Positions 18,339 through 26,244 of a stretch of DNA of 64,000 nucleotides are shown here, piece by piece. Every line of letters starts with the position of its first letter. Positions within the stretch are counted from its first letter, which is position 1. The notes below the pieces were generated by a model. The model did not search any database. It was not told the origin of the DNA and was given only the letters and a program-made list of their open reading frames with translations. The position numbers were made by a program, and so were the translations under genes. Source of the stretch: Mesorhizobium plurifarium (GTDB taxonomy: Bacteria; Pseudomonadota; Alphaproteobacteria; Rhizobiales; Rhizobiaceae); contig CCNB01000045.1 in assembly GCA_000824785.1 (NCBI GenBank), positions 179,930 to 243,929 of the forward strand. Direction: 5' to 3'.

Positions 18339-19364
18339 ATGCTACTGAAGAAACTGCTTCTAGGAATAGCGGGTGTCGGCCTAGGCATCGGGCTGATGGC
18401 CTCGTCGGCGCTCGCCGCCAATCTGCGCGTGCTGGCCTGGGACGGCTATGCCGACGCCGACTGGGTCAAGGAATTCACCGCCGAAAGCGGCATCGGCGTC
18501 GATGTCGTCTTCATCGGCAGCGACGACGAGATCTGGGCCAAGATCAAGGGCAGCGAGGGGCAGGACTTCGACGTCTTCGCCGTCAACACCGCGCAGCTCC
18601 AGCGCTACATCAAGGCCGATCTCGTCACGCCGATCGACCTGTCGAAGCTGCCCAACCAGAAGGATACGCTGCCGCGCTTCCGCGACATCACCAAGGTCAG
18701 CGGCGACACCAAGGACGGCAAGGTCTACGGCGTTCCGTTCTGCTTCGATTCGATCGGCCTGATCTATGACACCGACAAGGTCAAGCCGGCGCCGACCTCG
18801 ATGTCGGTGCTGTGGGATCCGGCCTACAAGGGCAAGGTGCTGGCCTATGACAATGGCGAGCACAATTTCTCCTTCACCGCGCTGACGCTGGGCTACAAGG
18901 ACCCCTTCAATCTCAGCGCCGAGCAGATGGCGGCGGTCAAGGCCAAGCTGGTCGAGCTGAAGCGCAATGTCTTGAGCTTCTACACCACCGCCGACGAGGC
19001 CCAGCAGATCTATCAGAACAACGACGTCGCCCTGATCTGGGCCAATTACGGCCAGCAGCAGGTCAAGGCCTTGCAGAAGATCGGCGCCCACGTCGCCTAC
19101 ATCAATCCGAGCGAAGGCGCTCTCGCCTGGCTCGACAACTGGGTCATCTCGAAGGGCGTTCGCGACAAGGACGCGGCTGAGAAGTGGATCGACTTCATGC
19201 TGAGCAAGAAGGTGAGCGGCGCGCTGTCCGAGCGGACCGGCTTCGGCAACACCGTGGTCGAGTCGAGCAGCGCCGGCAGCAACGACAAGCTGGTCTGGCT
19301 CAACAATGTCGAGGACCCGACCAAGCGCTCCGACCTTTGGAACGAGATCAAGGCGACGCCCTGA
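18339..19364 (+). CDS. ABC transporter periplasmic substrate-binding protein, PotD-like
   Basis: A 341-residue secreted binding protein: signal peptide with LLKKLLLGIAG, hydrophobic core and cleavage after SSALAA, then a two-lobed domain of the spermidine/putrescine-type family (LRVLAWDGYAD, YGVPFCFDSIGLIYDTDKV, NDVALIWANYGQQQ). The Trp/Tyr-rich segments probably form the ligand cleft. I chose ATG 18339 because GGGAGA sits at optimal spacing; ATG 18333 is possible. Family resemblance to polyamine binders does not fix the ligand: the operon context points to a sugar acid or related compound. Confidence 0.9.
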   Translation: MLLKKLLLGIAGVGLGIGLMASSALAANLRVLAWDGYADADWVKEFTAESGIGVDVVFIGSDDEIWAKIKGSEGQDFDVFAVNTAQLQRYIKADLVTPIDLSKLPNQKDTLPRFRDITKVSGDTKDGKVYGVPFCFDSIGLIYDTDKVKPAPTSMSVLWDPAYKGKVLAYDNGEHNFSFTALTLGYKDPFNLSAEQMAAVKAKLVELKRNVLSFYTTADEAQQIYQNNDVALIWANYGQQQVKALQKIGAHVAYINPSEGALAWLDNWVISKGVRDKDAAEKWIDFMLSKKVSGALSERTGFGNTVVESSSAGSNDKLVWLNNVEDPTKRSDLWNEIKATP

Positions 19365-19391
19365 GCTTCTTTGGCAAGCTTCGAAGGACCT

Positions 19392-19417
19392 GGCGGTCCG
19401 GACCGTTCCGGACCGCC
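19392..19417 (+). promoter_or_regulatory. strong RNA hairpin between binding-protein and ATPase genes
   Basis: GGCGGTCCGGA and TCCGGACCGCC form a perfect 11-bp stem with a CCGT loop. There is no T-run, so it is probably not a simple terminator. Such hairpins often protect the upstream mRNA and raise binding-protein output relative to the membrane subunits. Confidence 0.55.
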
Positions 19418-19443
19418 GACACCGTATTTCTTGAAAGTCAGCC

Positions 19444-20544
19444 ATGAACCAGAACAGCGACCTGCTCACGCTGCGCTCCGTCTCGAAATCCTATGGCACG
19501 GTTCCCGTGCTCTACGGCATCGACCTTGCAATCCGAGACGGCGAGTTCCTGACCGTGCTGGGGCCGTCCGGTTCGGGCAAGACCACGGTGCTCAGGCTCA
19601 TCGGCGGCCTCGAGCCGTTGACGTCGGGCGAGATCCGGCTCGACGGCCAGGACATCAGCGGCATGCCGATCAACCGGCGGCCCTTCAACACCGTTTTCCA
19701 GGACTATGCGCTGTTTCCGCATCTGACCGTCGCCGGCAATGTCGGCTATGGCCTGTCGGTCCGCCACGTGCCGCGCAAGGAGATATCGCGCCGCGTCGCG
19801 GAAGCGCTGGAACTGGTGCAACTCGGGCGCTTCGCCGACCGTTTTCCGGCCCAGCTCTCGGGCGGCCAGCGCCAGCGCGTGGCGCTGGCGCGGGCGCTGA
19901 TCTGCCAGCCGCGCCTCGTCCTGCTCGACGAGCCGCTCGCGGCGCTCGATCTTGAATTGCGCCGGCAGATGCAGGAGTTCCTGAAATCCATCCAGCGCGA
20001 GGTCAAGACCACCTTCCTGTTCGTCACCCACGATCAGGAGGAAGCCATCGGCATGGCCGACCGGATCTGCGTCATGCAGGCCGGCCATATCCGCCAGCTC
20101 GGCACCCCGCACGAGCTCTACTACAAACCGAATTGCGAGTTCGTGGCGCGCTTTTTCGGCGAGAACAATCTGGTGGCCGGCACGCTCGGCGAGGTTCGGG
20201 GCGAGTTCCGCGCGATCGAGACGGCGCTCGGCCGGCTCGTCTGCTCAGTCAATGGCCAGCCGCATCTCAAGGCGGCGGCCGCCGGCGCCAGCGGCTTCGC
20301 CGCTTTCCGCCCCGAAGCGCTGCATTTTGCCGGCGACGGCGATGCCGACAATCGTCTTTCCGGCACCATCGCCGACCTTGCTTTTGCCGGTTCCTCGACG
20401 GTCGCCACCATTACCGCCGGCGGCGACGTCGCGCATCGCCTGAGGCTGCGGTTTCCGAGCAGGGTGGACGGCAGCGCCTTGAGGGTCGGCGAGACCGTCG
20501 CGCTTTCCTTCGCGCCGCACGAAGGCCACCTGGTGCTGGCATGA
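19444..20544 (+). CDS. ABC transporter ATP-binding protein, PotA-like
   Basis: A 366-residue ATPase with Walker A GPSGSGKTTVLR, Q-loop region TVFQDYALFPHLTV, signature LSGGQRQRVALARAL, Walker B LVLLDEPLAAL and the switch histidine in FVTHDQEEAIG. The C-terminal 120 residues form a TOBE-type domain, as in PotA/FbpC. It powers the two permeases that follow and its stop overlaps the first permease start by 4 bases (ATGA), showing translational coupling. Confidence 0.94.
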   Translation: MNQNSDLLTLRSVSKSYGTVPVLYGIDLAIRDGEFLTVLGPSGSGKTTVLRLIGGLEPLTSGEIRLDGQDISGMPINRRPFNTVFQDYALFPHLTVAGNVGYGLSVRHVPRKEISRRVAEALELVQLGRFADRFPAQLSGGQRQRVALARALICQPRLVLLDEPLAALDLELRRQMQEFLKSIQREVKTTFLFVTHDQEEAIGMADRICVMQAGHIRQLGTPHELYYKPNCEFVARFFGENNLVAGTLGEVRGEFRAIETALGRLVCSVNGQPHLKAAAAGASGFAAFRPEALHFAGDGDADNRLSGTIADLAFAGSSTVATITAGGDVAHRLRLRFPSRVDGSALRVGETVALSFAPHEGHLVLA

Positions 20545-21413
20545 GCGGGACCGGCTCGCCACAACCCCTCAATGGGCGGTGGTCGCCTCTGGTGACGGTG
20601 CTCGCCTTCGCGCTGCCGGCGATCTTCGTCCTCGCGCCGCTGGCGATCTTCCTCGTCTACAGCTTCTTCAGCGTCGACCAGGGCCAGATCGTCTACGCGC
20701 CGACGCTTGCCAACTATGCCCGCTTCTTCACCGATCCGGTCTTTCTTCCCGTATTCTGGCGCACGATCGTGCTCTGCCTTTCGGTGGCGGCGATCTCGAT
20801 CCTGCTCGCCTATCCGACGGCCTATTTCCTGACCACGCTTGAAGGCCGGTGGCGCTACGCGCTGCTGATGCTGCTCATGGTGCCTTTGTTGATGAGCTAC
20901 GTCATCAAGATCTACGCGATCCGCAGCATCCTCGGCCTCAACGGATTTCTCAACAAGGCGCTGGTGGCGCTCGGCATCATCACGGAGCCGTCGACGCTCT
21001 TCGTCTTCAACATGAACGCCATCCTGCTCACGCTGACGCTGCTTCTGATCCCCTTCGCGATCCTGCCGATCTTCCTGGCGCTGGAGCGCATCCCGCAGGT
21101 GCTGCTGCGCGCATCCGACGATCTCGGCGCGACCGGCCTGCAGACGTTCCTGCGCATCACCTTGCCGCTGTCCATGCCCGGCGTCGCCTCGGCGGCGAGC
21201 TTCGTCTTCGTGCTGGCGATCGGCGATTTCCTGACGCCGCAGATGGTGGGCGGAATCAGTGGCTTCACCTTCGGCCGCATCCTCTACAGCCAGTTCGGCA
21301 CCGCCTTCAACTGGCCCTTCGGTGCCGCTCTTTCGGTTGCGCTGGCCGTCGTGGTGATCCTCGCGATCCTCGCCGGCGAGCGGTTCGGACGCAATCGGGG
21401 GACTTCGCATTGA
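20541..21413 (+). CDS. ABC transporter permease, PotB-like
   Basis: A 290-residue inner-membrane protein with about six hydrophobic segments, beginning with LVTVLAFALPAIFVLAPLAI and ending with LSVALAVVVILAIL. The coupling (EAA) loop reads RASDDLGATGLQTFLRITLPLSMPG in the last third, the surface that contacts the ATPase. Starts at ATG 20541 within the ATPase stop and overlaps the next permease start. Belongs to the same polyamine-type transporter family as its neighbours. Confidence 0.92.
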   Translation: MSGTGSPQPLNGRWSPLVTVLAFALPAIFVLAPLAIFLVYSFFSVDQGQIVYAPTLANYARFFTDPVFLPVFWRTIVLCLSVAAISILLAYPTAYFLTTLEGRWRYALLMLLMVPLLMSYVIKIYAIRSILGLNGFLNKALVALGIITEPSTLFVFNMNAILLTLTLLLIPFAILPIFLALERIPQVLLRASDDLGATGLQTFLRITLPLSMPGVASAASFVFVLAIGDFLTPQMVGGISGFTFGRILYSQFGTAFNWPFGAALSVALAVVVILAILAGERFGRNRGTSH

Positions 21414-22210
21414 CCGTCGCGCCGCGCCTGTCCACGCTCCTCCTCGCAGCGATCACCATCCTGGTTGCGGCGCTGCTCTACAGCCCGCTTTTCGTGCCGA
21501 TCGTCTCGTCCTTCTTTCCGGTGGCGCGCGGCGAGGTCGACTGGTCGTCGCCGACCGTCTCGACCTATGTCGCGCTGGCCGCAAACCACGAGATACTCCT
21601 GGCGCTGCGCACCACGCTGGTCGTCGGCGCCTGCACGGTCGTGCTGTCGGTGGCCGGCGGCACGCTGCTTGCCCTCTACTATCACGGGCGCCGAGCAGGC
21701 CGTTCGCTGCTGCAGTTCATCATCTTCCTGCCGTTCCTGATGCCGCCTATCATCAGCGGCCTCGCGCTGCTGATCTTCTTCCGCGAGATCGGCATCGAGC
21801 GCTCGCTGCTGACGGTCGTGATCGGCCACACCGTCTTCGTGCTGGCGATCGTCTACCGCACGGTGCTGACGCGCCTGCAGTCGATGAGCCGCACGCTGGT
21901 GGAAGCTTCCTACGATCTCGGCGCAACCAAATGGCAGACTTTCTGGCGCGTCATCCTGCCCAACCTGTCGAGCGCGATGGTCGGCGGCGCCATTCTGGCC
22001 TTCGCCCTGTCGTTCGACGAGACCATGATCACCATCCTGGTCACCGGCACTCAGACGACGCTGCCGGTGCGCCTGTGGGCGATGATGCGACTCGGTTTCT
22101 CGCCGGATATCAACGCGCTGGTGGCGCTGATCCTGATGTTCACCGTCTTGCTCTGCGCCCTCGCGGCAAGGTTTCTCGTTCCCAGGCAAATCGCCACGCA
22201 GCGCAGTTGA
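21410..22210 (+). CDS. ABC transporter permease, PotC-like
   Basis: A 266-residue permease with a first membrane segment around STLLLAAITILVAALLYS and a coupling loop EASYDLGATKWQTFWRVILP. I place the start at TTG 21410, overlapping the previous stop by 4 bases (TTGA), with GGGGGAC upstream; no ATG or GTG gives the first membrane helix. It completes a four-gene importer with the binding protein at 18339. Ends about 70 bases before the convergent HAD-ATPase gene. Confidence 0.9.
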   Translation: MTVAPRLSTLLLAAITILVAALLYSPLFVPIVSSFFPVARGEVDWSSPTVSTYVALAANHEILLALRTTLVVGACTVVLSVAGGTLLALYYHGRRAGRSLLQFIIFLPFLMPPIISGLALLIFFREIGIERSLLTVVIGHTVFVLAIVYRTVLTRLQSMSRTLVEASYDLGATKWQTFWRVILPNLSSAMVGGAILAFALSFDETMITILVTGTQTTLPVRLWAMMRLGFSPDINALVALILMFTVLLCALAARFLVPRQIATQRS

Positions 22211-22279
22211 AAACGGGACCAACCCTGCGCCGGGCGACGCCCCGGGGCGGAGCCGGGGAGATCCGGCCAACGCAAAGGG

Positions 22280-23995
22280 TCAGTTCCTCTCCGGAGCAGT
22301 CGCCGGCGCCGTGTAGCGCCTCCGCACGGCGTCGATCACCAGCTTGCGGCTTTCGTCGGCCGACAATGTCTTGTCCTTCTCCGCCTCTGCCGTTTCCCGG
22401 GCGAGGTCCTTGTCCCTGATCTGCTGGCGGAACCACTTGGAATAGTCGCCGGCGCGCAAATGGTGTTCCCATGTCTTGTCGTCGATACCTTCGGCCATCT
22501 GCGCGAAGATGATGAGGTTGTGGGCCCTGAGCTTCATCGCCTTCTTCGGCCCGGTGAAATAGAAGCTGCCGGCCTCGTCGAGCTCGCCCTCGGCATATTT
22601 GCGGCTATGCCGCTTCAACGATTGTTCGGGCTCGATCGCTTTGACGGTGACCGGCTTCTTGCCATCGTGCGGCCGCCAGAACAGAACCCGGTCGCCCTTG
22701 GGCAGCGGGATGTCCTTCGGCGCCTTGAGCCCGGTTTCCTTGCAGAAGGTCCTGATCACGTCCTTCGCCTTGGGTCCGAGCGCGATCACTGCCGTCACCA
22801 GCCGCAGCGCATCGGTGGAGATCGCTTCGGGGTGGACGGTGATCAGCACCGTGCCGGGCAGCTCGATCGAAAGCACGGATCGCGTGTCTCCGCGTCGCTT
22901 GGGCATCAAATGATGCGCCTCGTCGATGATCAGCCAATGCGGCCTTGCCGTGCGATAGCGGACATTGCCGAGGCTAGGCAGCAATTCGGCGAAGAAATCG
23001 GGCCGCTCATCGACCTTCAGCGCTAGGCCGTTGACCACGACGTTGGTCTGCGGCTTGTCGATCAGTTCCAACAATTGTTCCTTGTTCGGCGCGGTCGAGC
23101 CGTTGCCCAGCGGTACCGCGCCTTTCAGCCCGTCATAGTCGCCCTCGGGGTCGAAGATGCAGAACTGCAGCCCCTTTTCGACCAGCCGCTCGGTGAGCGC
23201 CGTGGCGAGAGTCGATTTGCCGATGCCCGAGCTCCCGGCGATCAGCACTGTTTCCATCGGCGACAGATAGATGTCCTTGCCGCGCGAAGTTCCGAGCAGC
23301 ACGCCGCCCAAGCGCTTTTTAGCAATGAGGTGATCGTGCTTGATCAGTTTGCGGATGAGCTCCTCGACGCCCTTTCCGCGCGCCTCCTTGGTGACAAGAT
23401 CCGCGGTGTCCTTGACGGCGGGCAATGCGTTGGCCACCGCGACGCTGCAGCCCGAAGCCCTGAGGAAGGCGTGGTCGTTTTCGGCGTCGCCGACGGCCAC
23501 GACATTATGCGGCGACAGCTTCAGGTCTTCGAGCGCCGCCGCCAGCCCGGTCGCCTTGTTGATGCCCGAGGGCAGGATCATCACCGCGCCCTTGTTGAAG
23601 ATGATCTCCAACTCCAGCCCAAGCTTTTTGATGACGTCGAGCACGGTGGCCTGATGCGGCTCCCAGGTGGCGACGATCGAGCGGCCGACCGACAGCGGCT
23701 TCACGCCGCGCTTCTTGAGCCTGTCGACGAGATCCGCGGAAGGCGAGGGCGAGATCGCGCGCTCTTCCTCGCTGGCCGGCGTGTAGATCAGCGCGCCGTT
23801 TTCGGCGACCACCTTGTCGAACAGGGAAAGTTCGGAAAACACCTCCTTGAGATCGGGCAGTTCCCGCCCAGTGACCAGGATGAGCTTGCGCCCGGACTTC
23901 TTCAGCTTTTCCAGCGCCGAGACCGTGCTGGCCGTGACCAGCCCATCCTGCGCCAGCGTGCCGTCATAGTCGGTGGCCAATGCCATGAAATACAT
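22280..23995 (-). CDS. HAD phosphatase fused to a P-loop (HerA/DUF87-like) ATPase
   Basis: A 571-residue two-domain protein. Residues 1-215 are a Cof/sucrose-phosphatase-like HAD domain: motif I ATDYDGTLA (Asp9, Asp11), motif II LVTGRE, a lysine in SGINKATG and motif IV VGDAENDHAF. Residues 240-490 are an ATPase with Walker A AGSSGIGKST (about 252-262), Walker B WLIIDEAHHLMP (354-365) and a later ITVHPE strand, resembling HerA/DUF87 motor domains. The C-terminus is charged. I chose ATG 23995; the upstream ATG at 24091 adds an unrelated basic stretch. Both domains keep their catalytic residues, so both may work. The substrate and the reason for the fusion are unknown. Confidence 0.85.
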   Translation of the reverse strand: MYFMALATDYDGTLAQDGLVTASTVSALEKLKKSGRKLILVTGRELPDLKEVFSELSLFDKVVAENGALIYTPASEEERAISPSPSADLVDRLKKRGVKPLSVGRSIVATWEPHQATVLDVIKKLGLELEIIFNKGAVMILPSGINKATGLAAALEDLKLSPHNVVAVGDAENDHAFLRASGCSVAVANALPAVKDTADLVTKEARGKGVEELIRKLIKHDHLIAKKRLGGVLLGTSRGKDIYLSPMETVLIAGSSGIGKSTLATALTERLVEKGLQFCIFDPEGDYDGLKGAVPLGNGSTAPNKEQLLELIDKPQTNVVVNGLALKVDERPDFFAELLPSLGNVRYRTARPHWLIIDEAHHLMPKRRGDTRSVLSIELPGTVLITVHPEAISTDALRLVTAVIALGPKAKDVIRTFCKETGLKAPKDIPLPKGDRVLFWRPHDGKKPVTVKAIEPEQSLKRHSRKYAEGELDEAGSFYFTGPKKAMKLRAHNLIIFAQMAEGIDDKTWEHHLRAGDYSKWFRQQIRDKDLARETAEAEKDKTLSADESRKLVIDAVRRRYTAPATAPERN

Positions 23996-24245
23996 TTGGT
24001 CTTGCCTCTCCGTCGGCTGTTTTGCCGGTCCATCTGGAACGAACAACGCGTGTCGCCGGAAAAGGTTTAGGCCGATGGTTCGCATCGCCACGATCGCGGC
24101 GTTTCGCCCGGCTCACGGCGCATCCAATGCGCCACCCAGCGGAATTGAAGCGTACGTCGATGGGAACCCGGTCAGTAGGATCACGTTCGGTCTTAACGAG
24201 GTTGCTTCCGCACAAGCACTCAGACCGGAGTGAGAGGCTGATCGG

Positions 24246-24755
24246 ATGTATGTCTTTCTGGAGGTCCTGACCGTCATCCTTGTGGCGGGTGCGATGGCTA
24301 TGGCGCTTGCCCACGCGCTGGAGCTACCGGGCAAATTGCGGCTCGCCAGACAAGAGTATTTCGTTGTCCAACGGATCTACTACCCGGGTTTCACGATTGG
24401 AGGAGGCATCGCGGAGGTCGGCGGGATCCTTGCGACGTTTGCACTGATGCTGACGTCGAGCGGTACGCTCCAAGCCTGGCTGATCGCCGGCGCCTTGATC
24501 GCGCTCCTCGCCATGCAGCTTGTCTTCTGGTTCATGACCCAGCCGATCAACAAACACTGGCTGCAGGACGTGGAATTGAACGCGCCGGCGAAGCGCTTCT
24601 TCGCCACCGAGGGCAGCGACGGAACCACGCTTCCGCCGACCCAAGAATGGACAGCACTTCGCAACCGGTGGGAACTCTCGCACGTCGTCCGCGCTGCGTT
24701 GGCGATGCTGAGCTTGATCTTGCTGACCACGGCAATCGCTATCCAAAGCGCCTGA
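24246..24755 (+). CDS. DUF1772-like membrane protein
   Basis: A 169-residue protein with four hydrophobic segments: VFLEVLTVILVAGAMAMAL, the GGGIAEVGGILATFALML region, WLIAGALIALLAMQLVFWF and LAMLSLILLTTAIAI. A conserved-looking NKHWLQD and the WELSHVVRA segment before the last helix fit the DUF1772 (anthrone-oxygenase-like) family. Base composition is slightly lower in GC than the neighbours. Transcribed away from the HAD-ATPase gene; the 250-base gap between them shows no clear structure. Confidence 0.75.
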   Translation: MYVFLEVLTVILVAGAMAMALAHALELPGKLRLARQEYFVVQRIYYPGFTIGGGIAEVGGILATFALMLTSSGTLQAWLIAGALIALLAMQLVFWFMTQPINKHWLQDVELNAPAKRFFATEGSDGTTLPPTQEWTALRNRWELSHVVRAALAMLSLILLTTAIAIQSA

Positions 24756-24843
24756 TGTCCGGTCGAGTTTTCCGGTCAAGTCGAGCCAAACTTCAAAGGA
24801 GGGCGCGGCTGGTCATCGGTCCAGGGTTGGCTTTCGTTTGGAG

Positions 24844-24976
24844 GTTGGCTGGGGCGCCAGGTGTCGAACCTGGGAATGTCGGTACCAAAACCGATGCCTT
24901 AGCACTTGGCGACGCCTCCTCCGGCGGGGCACGCCCGCTGCGCGCGGCTTAATAGGACGAGGTGGCGCAAAGCTCA
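24844..24976. repeat. direct repeat copy 1: tRNA-Gln unit with its promoter, decayed
   Basis: About 133 bases matching 26072-26205 at close to 90 % by eye, with single-base indels. It covers the region from just beyond the tRNA 3' CCA through the tRNA body to its promoter. The two copies bracket the acetamidase gene. Confidence 0.85.
24849..24919 (-). pseudogene. decayed tRNA-Gln(UUG) copy
   Basis: Aligns over its full length with the intact tRNA-Gln at 26077-26148 but carries damaging changes: the acceptor 5' strand reads GGAGGCG, giving two mismatches with CGCCCCA; the anticodon loop has lost one T and has six bases; the D-loop GG is GC; and the T-loop reads TTCGACA in place of TTCGAAT. 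Its promoter is partly kept (-10 TATTAA, -35 ATGAGC, 17 apart at 24949-24977). Probably not a functional tRNA. Confidence 0.8.
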
Positions 24977-25038
24977 TTGGTCACGAAGAGCCAATCCGCC
25001 CACTTGCCGCGCGGCAATGCCTTCGCTACTTCCAACTC

Positions 25039-25962
25039 ATGGCAACGCACAAGCTCGTCAACACCACCTGGCACAACGTCCTCGGCACGGTCCCGCCGGC
25101 GCTCACAATCGCGTCCGGCGATGTCGTGATCACAGAGACGCTGGACGCTCGTGGCTTCGACAAGAACGGTGCCCGACCGGCTCATGGTCCAAACCCGATG
25201 AACGGTCCGGTCTTCGTGACGGGAGCCGAGCCTGGCGACGCATTGCGCGTGGATATCCTGCGCATGGACCCGATCCGTCCCACCGGTTGGACGATCTCGT
25301 CATTGGCTGCGAACGTCGTCGATCCAGAGGCTGCTCGCGGACTGCCTGCGCGGGATACGGTCACCTGGCGGATCGACCTCGAATCGCGAACGGTGATGCT
25401 GGAAGAGCCGCCGCCTGGCCTTGAAAGCTTCATTTTGCCGGTCGAGCCGATGATCGGCTGCTTTGGCGTGGCGCCCTCGATGGGCCAGGCTTTCTCCACC
25501 GCAACCAGTGCGGAAAATGGCGGCAACATGGATTACCGCGGGTTTCGGCCCGGCGCGACCGTTTGGTTCCCCGTTGCCGTAGAGGGCGCGCTCTTCTTCG
25601 CGGGCGATTGCCATGCCGCGCAGGGCGATGGCGAGATCGTCGGAACCGGGATCGAAACCTGCTTTGAAATCGAGCTTCGCTTGACCGTGGAAAAAAACAG
25701 GCGGCTGGAATGGCCTCGCGGTGAGAACGAGACCTATATTTTCTCTGTTGGCAACGCTCGCCCGCTGGACCAGGCGCTCCAGCACGCGACCACGGATATG
25801 CTCAACTGGTTGACCAGCGACTATGGCTTGTCCGCCGCTGCAGCATCGCATCTGATGGGACAGGTTGTCCGATATCACGTCGGCAACGTTTTTGACCCCG
25901 CCTACACGATGGTTTGCCTTATCGAAAAGCGATGGCTTCCCGAGCCGGCCTCCGCCGGCTGA
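25039..25962 (+). CDS. acetamidase/formamidase family protein
   Basis: A 307-residue enzyme of the FmdA/AmdA family, which hydrolyses short amides to acid and ammonia. Family marks are ITETLDARG, GPVFVTGAEPGDAL, MIGCFGVAP, NGGNMDYR, and FFAGDCHAAQGDGEI, the last holding metal ligands. Length is typical of the short bacterial form. ATG 25039 is chosen for homology; no strong ribosome site is seen. The gene sits between two copies of a tRNA-Gln unit, so it may have arrived or been bracketed by that duplication. Confidence 0.88.
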   Translation: MATHKLVNTTWHNVLGTVPPALTIASGDVVITETLDARGFDKNGARPAHGPNPMNGPVFVTGAEPGDALRVDILRMDPIRPTGWTISSLAANVVDPEAARGLPARDTVTWRIDLESRTVMLEEPPPGLESFILPVEPMIGCFGVAPSMGQAFSTATSAENGGNMDYRGFRPGATVWFPVAVEGALFFAGDCHAAQGDGEIVGTGIETCFEIELRLTVEKNRRLEWPRGENETYIFSVGNARPLDQALQHATTDMLNWLTSDYGLSAAAASHLMGQVVRYHVGNVFDPAYTMVCLIEKRWLPEPASAG

Positions 25963-26071
25963 CGAGCAAAGGCGGGAAAGGGCGGCTGTCCGTTCGCAAA
26001 GAGGTAGGGCGGCTCGCCGCTTCCGCGACACGGTGAAACAGCGTCTGATTGGCCAGATCTGCATGACGGCA

Positions 26072-26205
26072 GTTGGCTGGGGCGCCAGGATTCGAACCTG
26101 GGAATGTCGGTACCAAAAACCGATGCCTTACCACTTGGCGACGCCCCAGCAGGCGGGGCATGCCCGCTGCGCGCGGCCTTATAGGACGGGGCGGAGCAAA
26201 GCTCA
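26072..26205. repeat. direct repeat copy 2: intact tRNA-Gln unit with its promoter
   Basis: The partner of 24844-24976, 1228 bases downstream. This copy keeps a folding tRNA and a good promoter, so it is the functional one. Confidence 0.85.
26074..26148 (-). tRNA. tRNA-Gln (anticodon UUG)
   Basis: Read on the minus strand the sequence folds as a cloverleaf: acceptor TGGGGCG/CGCCCCA with discriminator G and encoded CCA (26074-26076), D-arm with GTGGTAA, anticodon stem TCGGT/ACCGA with loop TTTTGGT (anticodon TTG), and T-arm CCAGG-TTCGAAT-CCTGG. All stems pair. Preceded by a sigma-70-type promoter at 26178-26206. Confidence 0.97.
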
Positions 26206-26206
26206 A
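26178..26206 (-). promoter_or_regulatory. tRNA-Gln promoter
   Basis: On the minus strand TTGAGC and TATAAG are separated by exactly 17 bases, ending about 30 bases before the mature tRNA 5' end. This is a strong sigma-70-like match and part of the duplicated unit. Confidence 0.65.
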
Positions 26207-26244
26207 TGCCGGGAGATCAACTAAATCGCTAGCGATGCGGGCCG

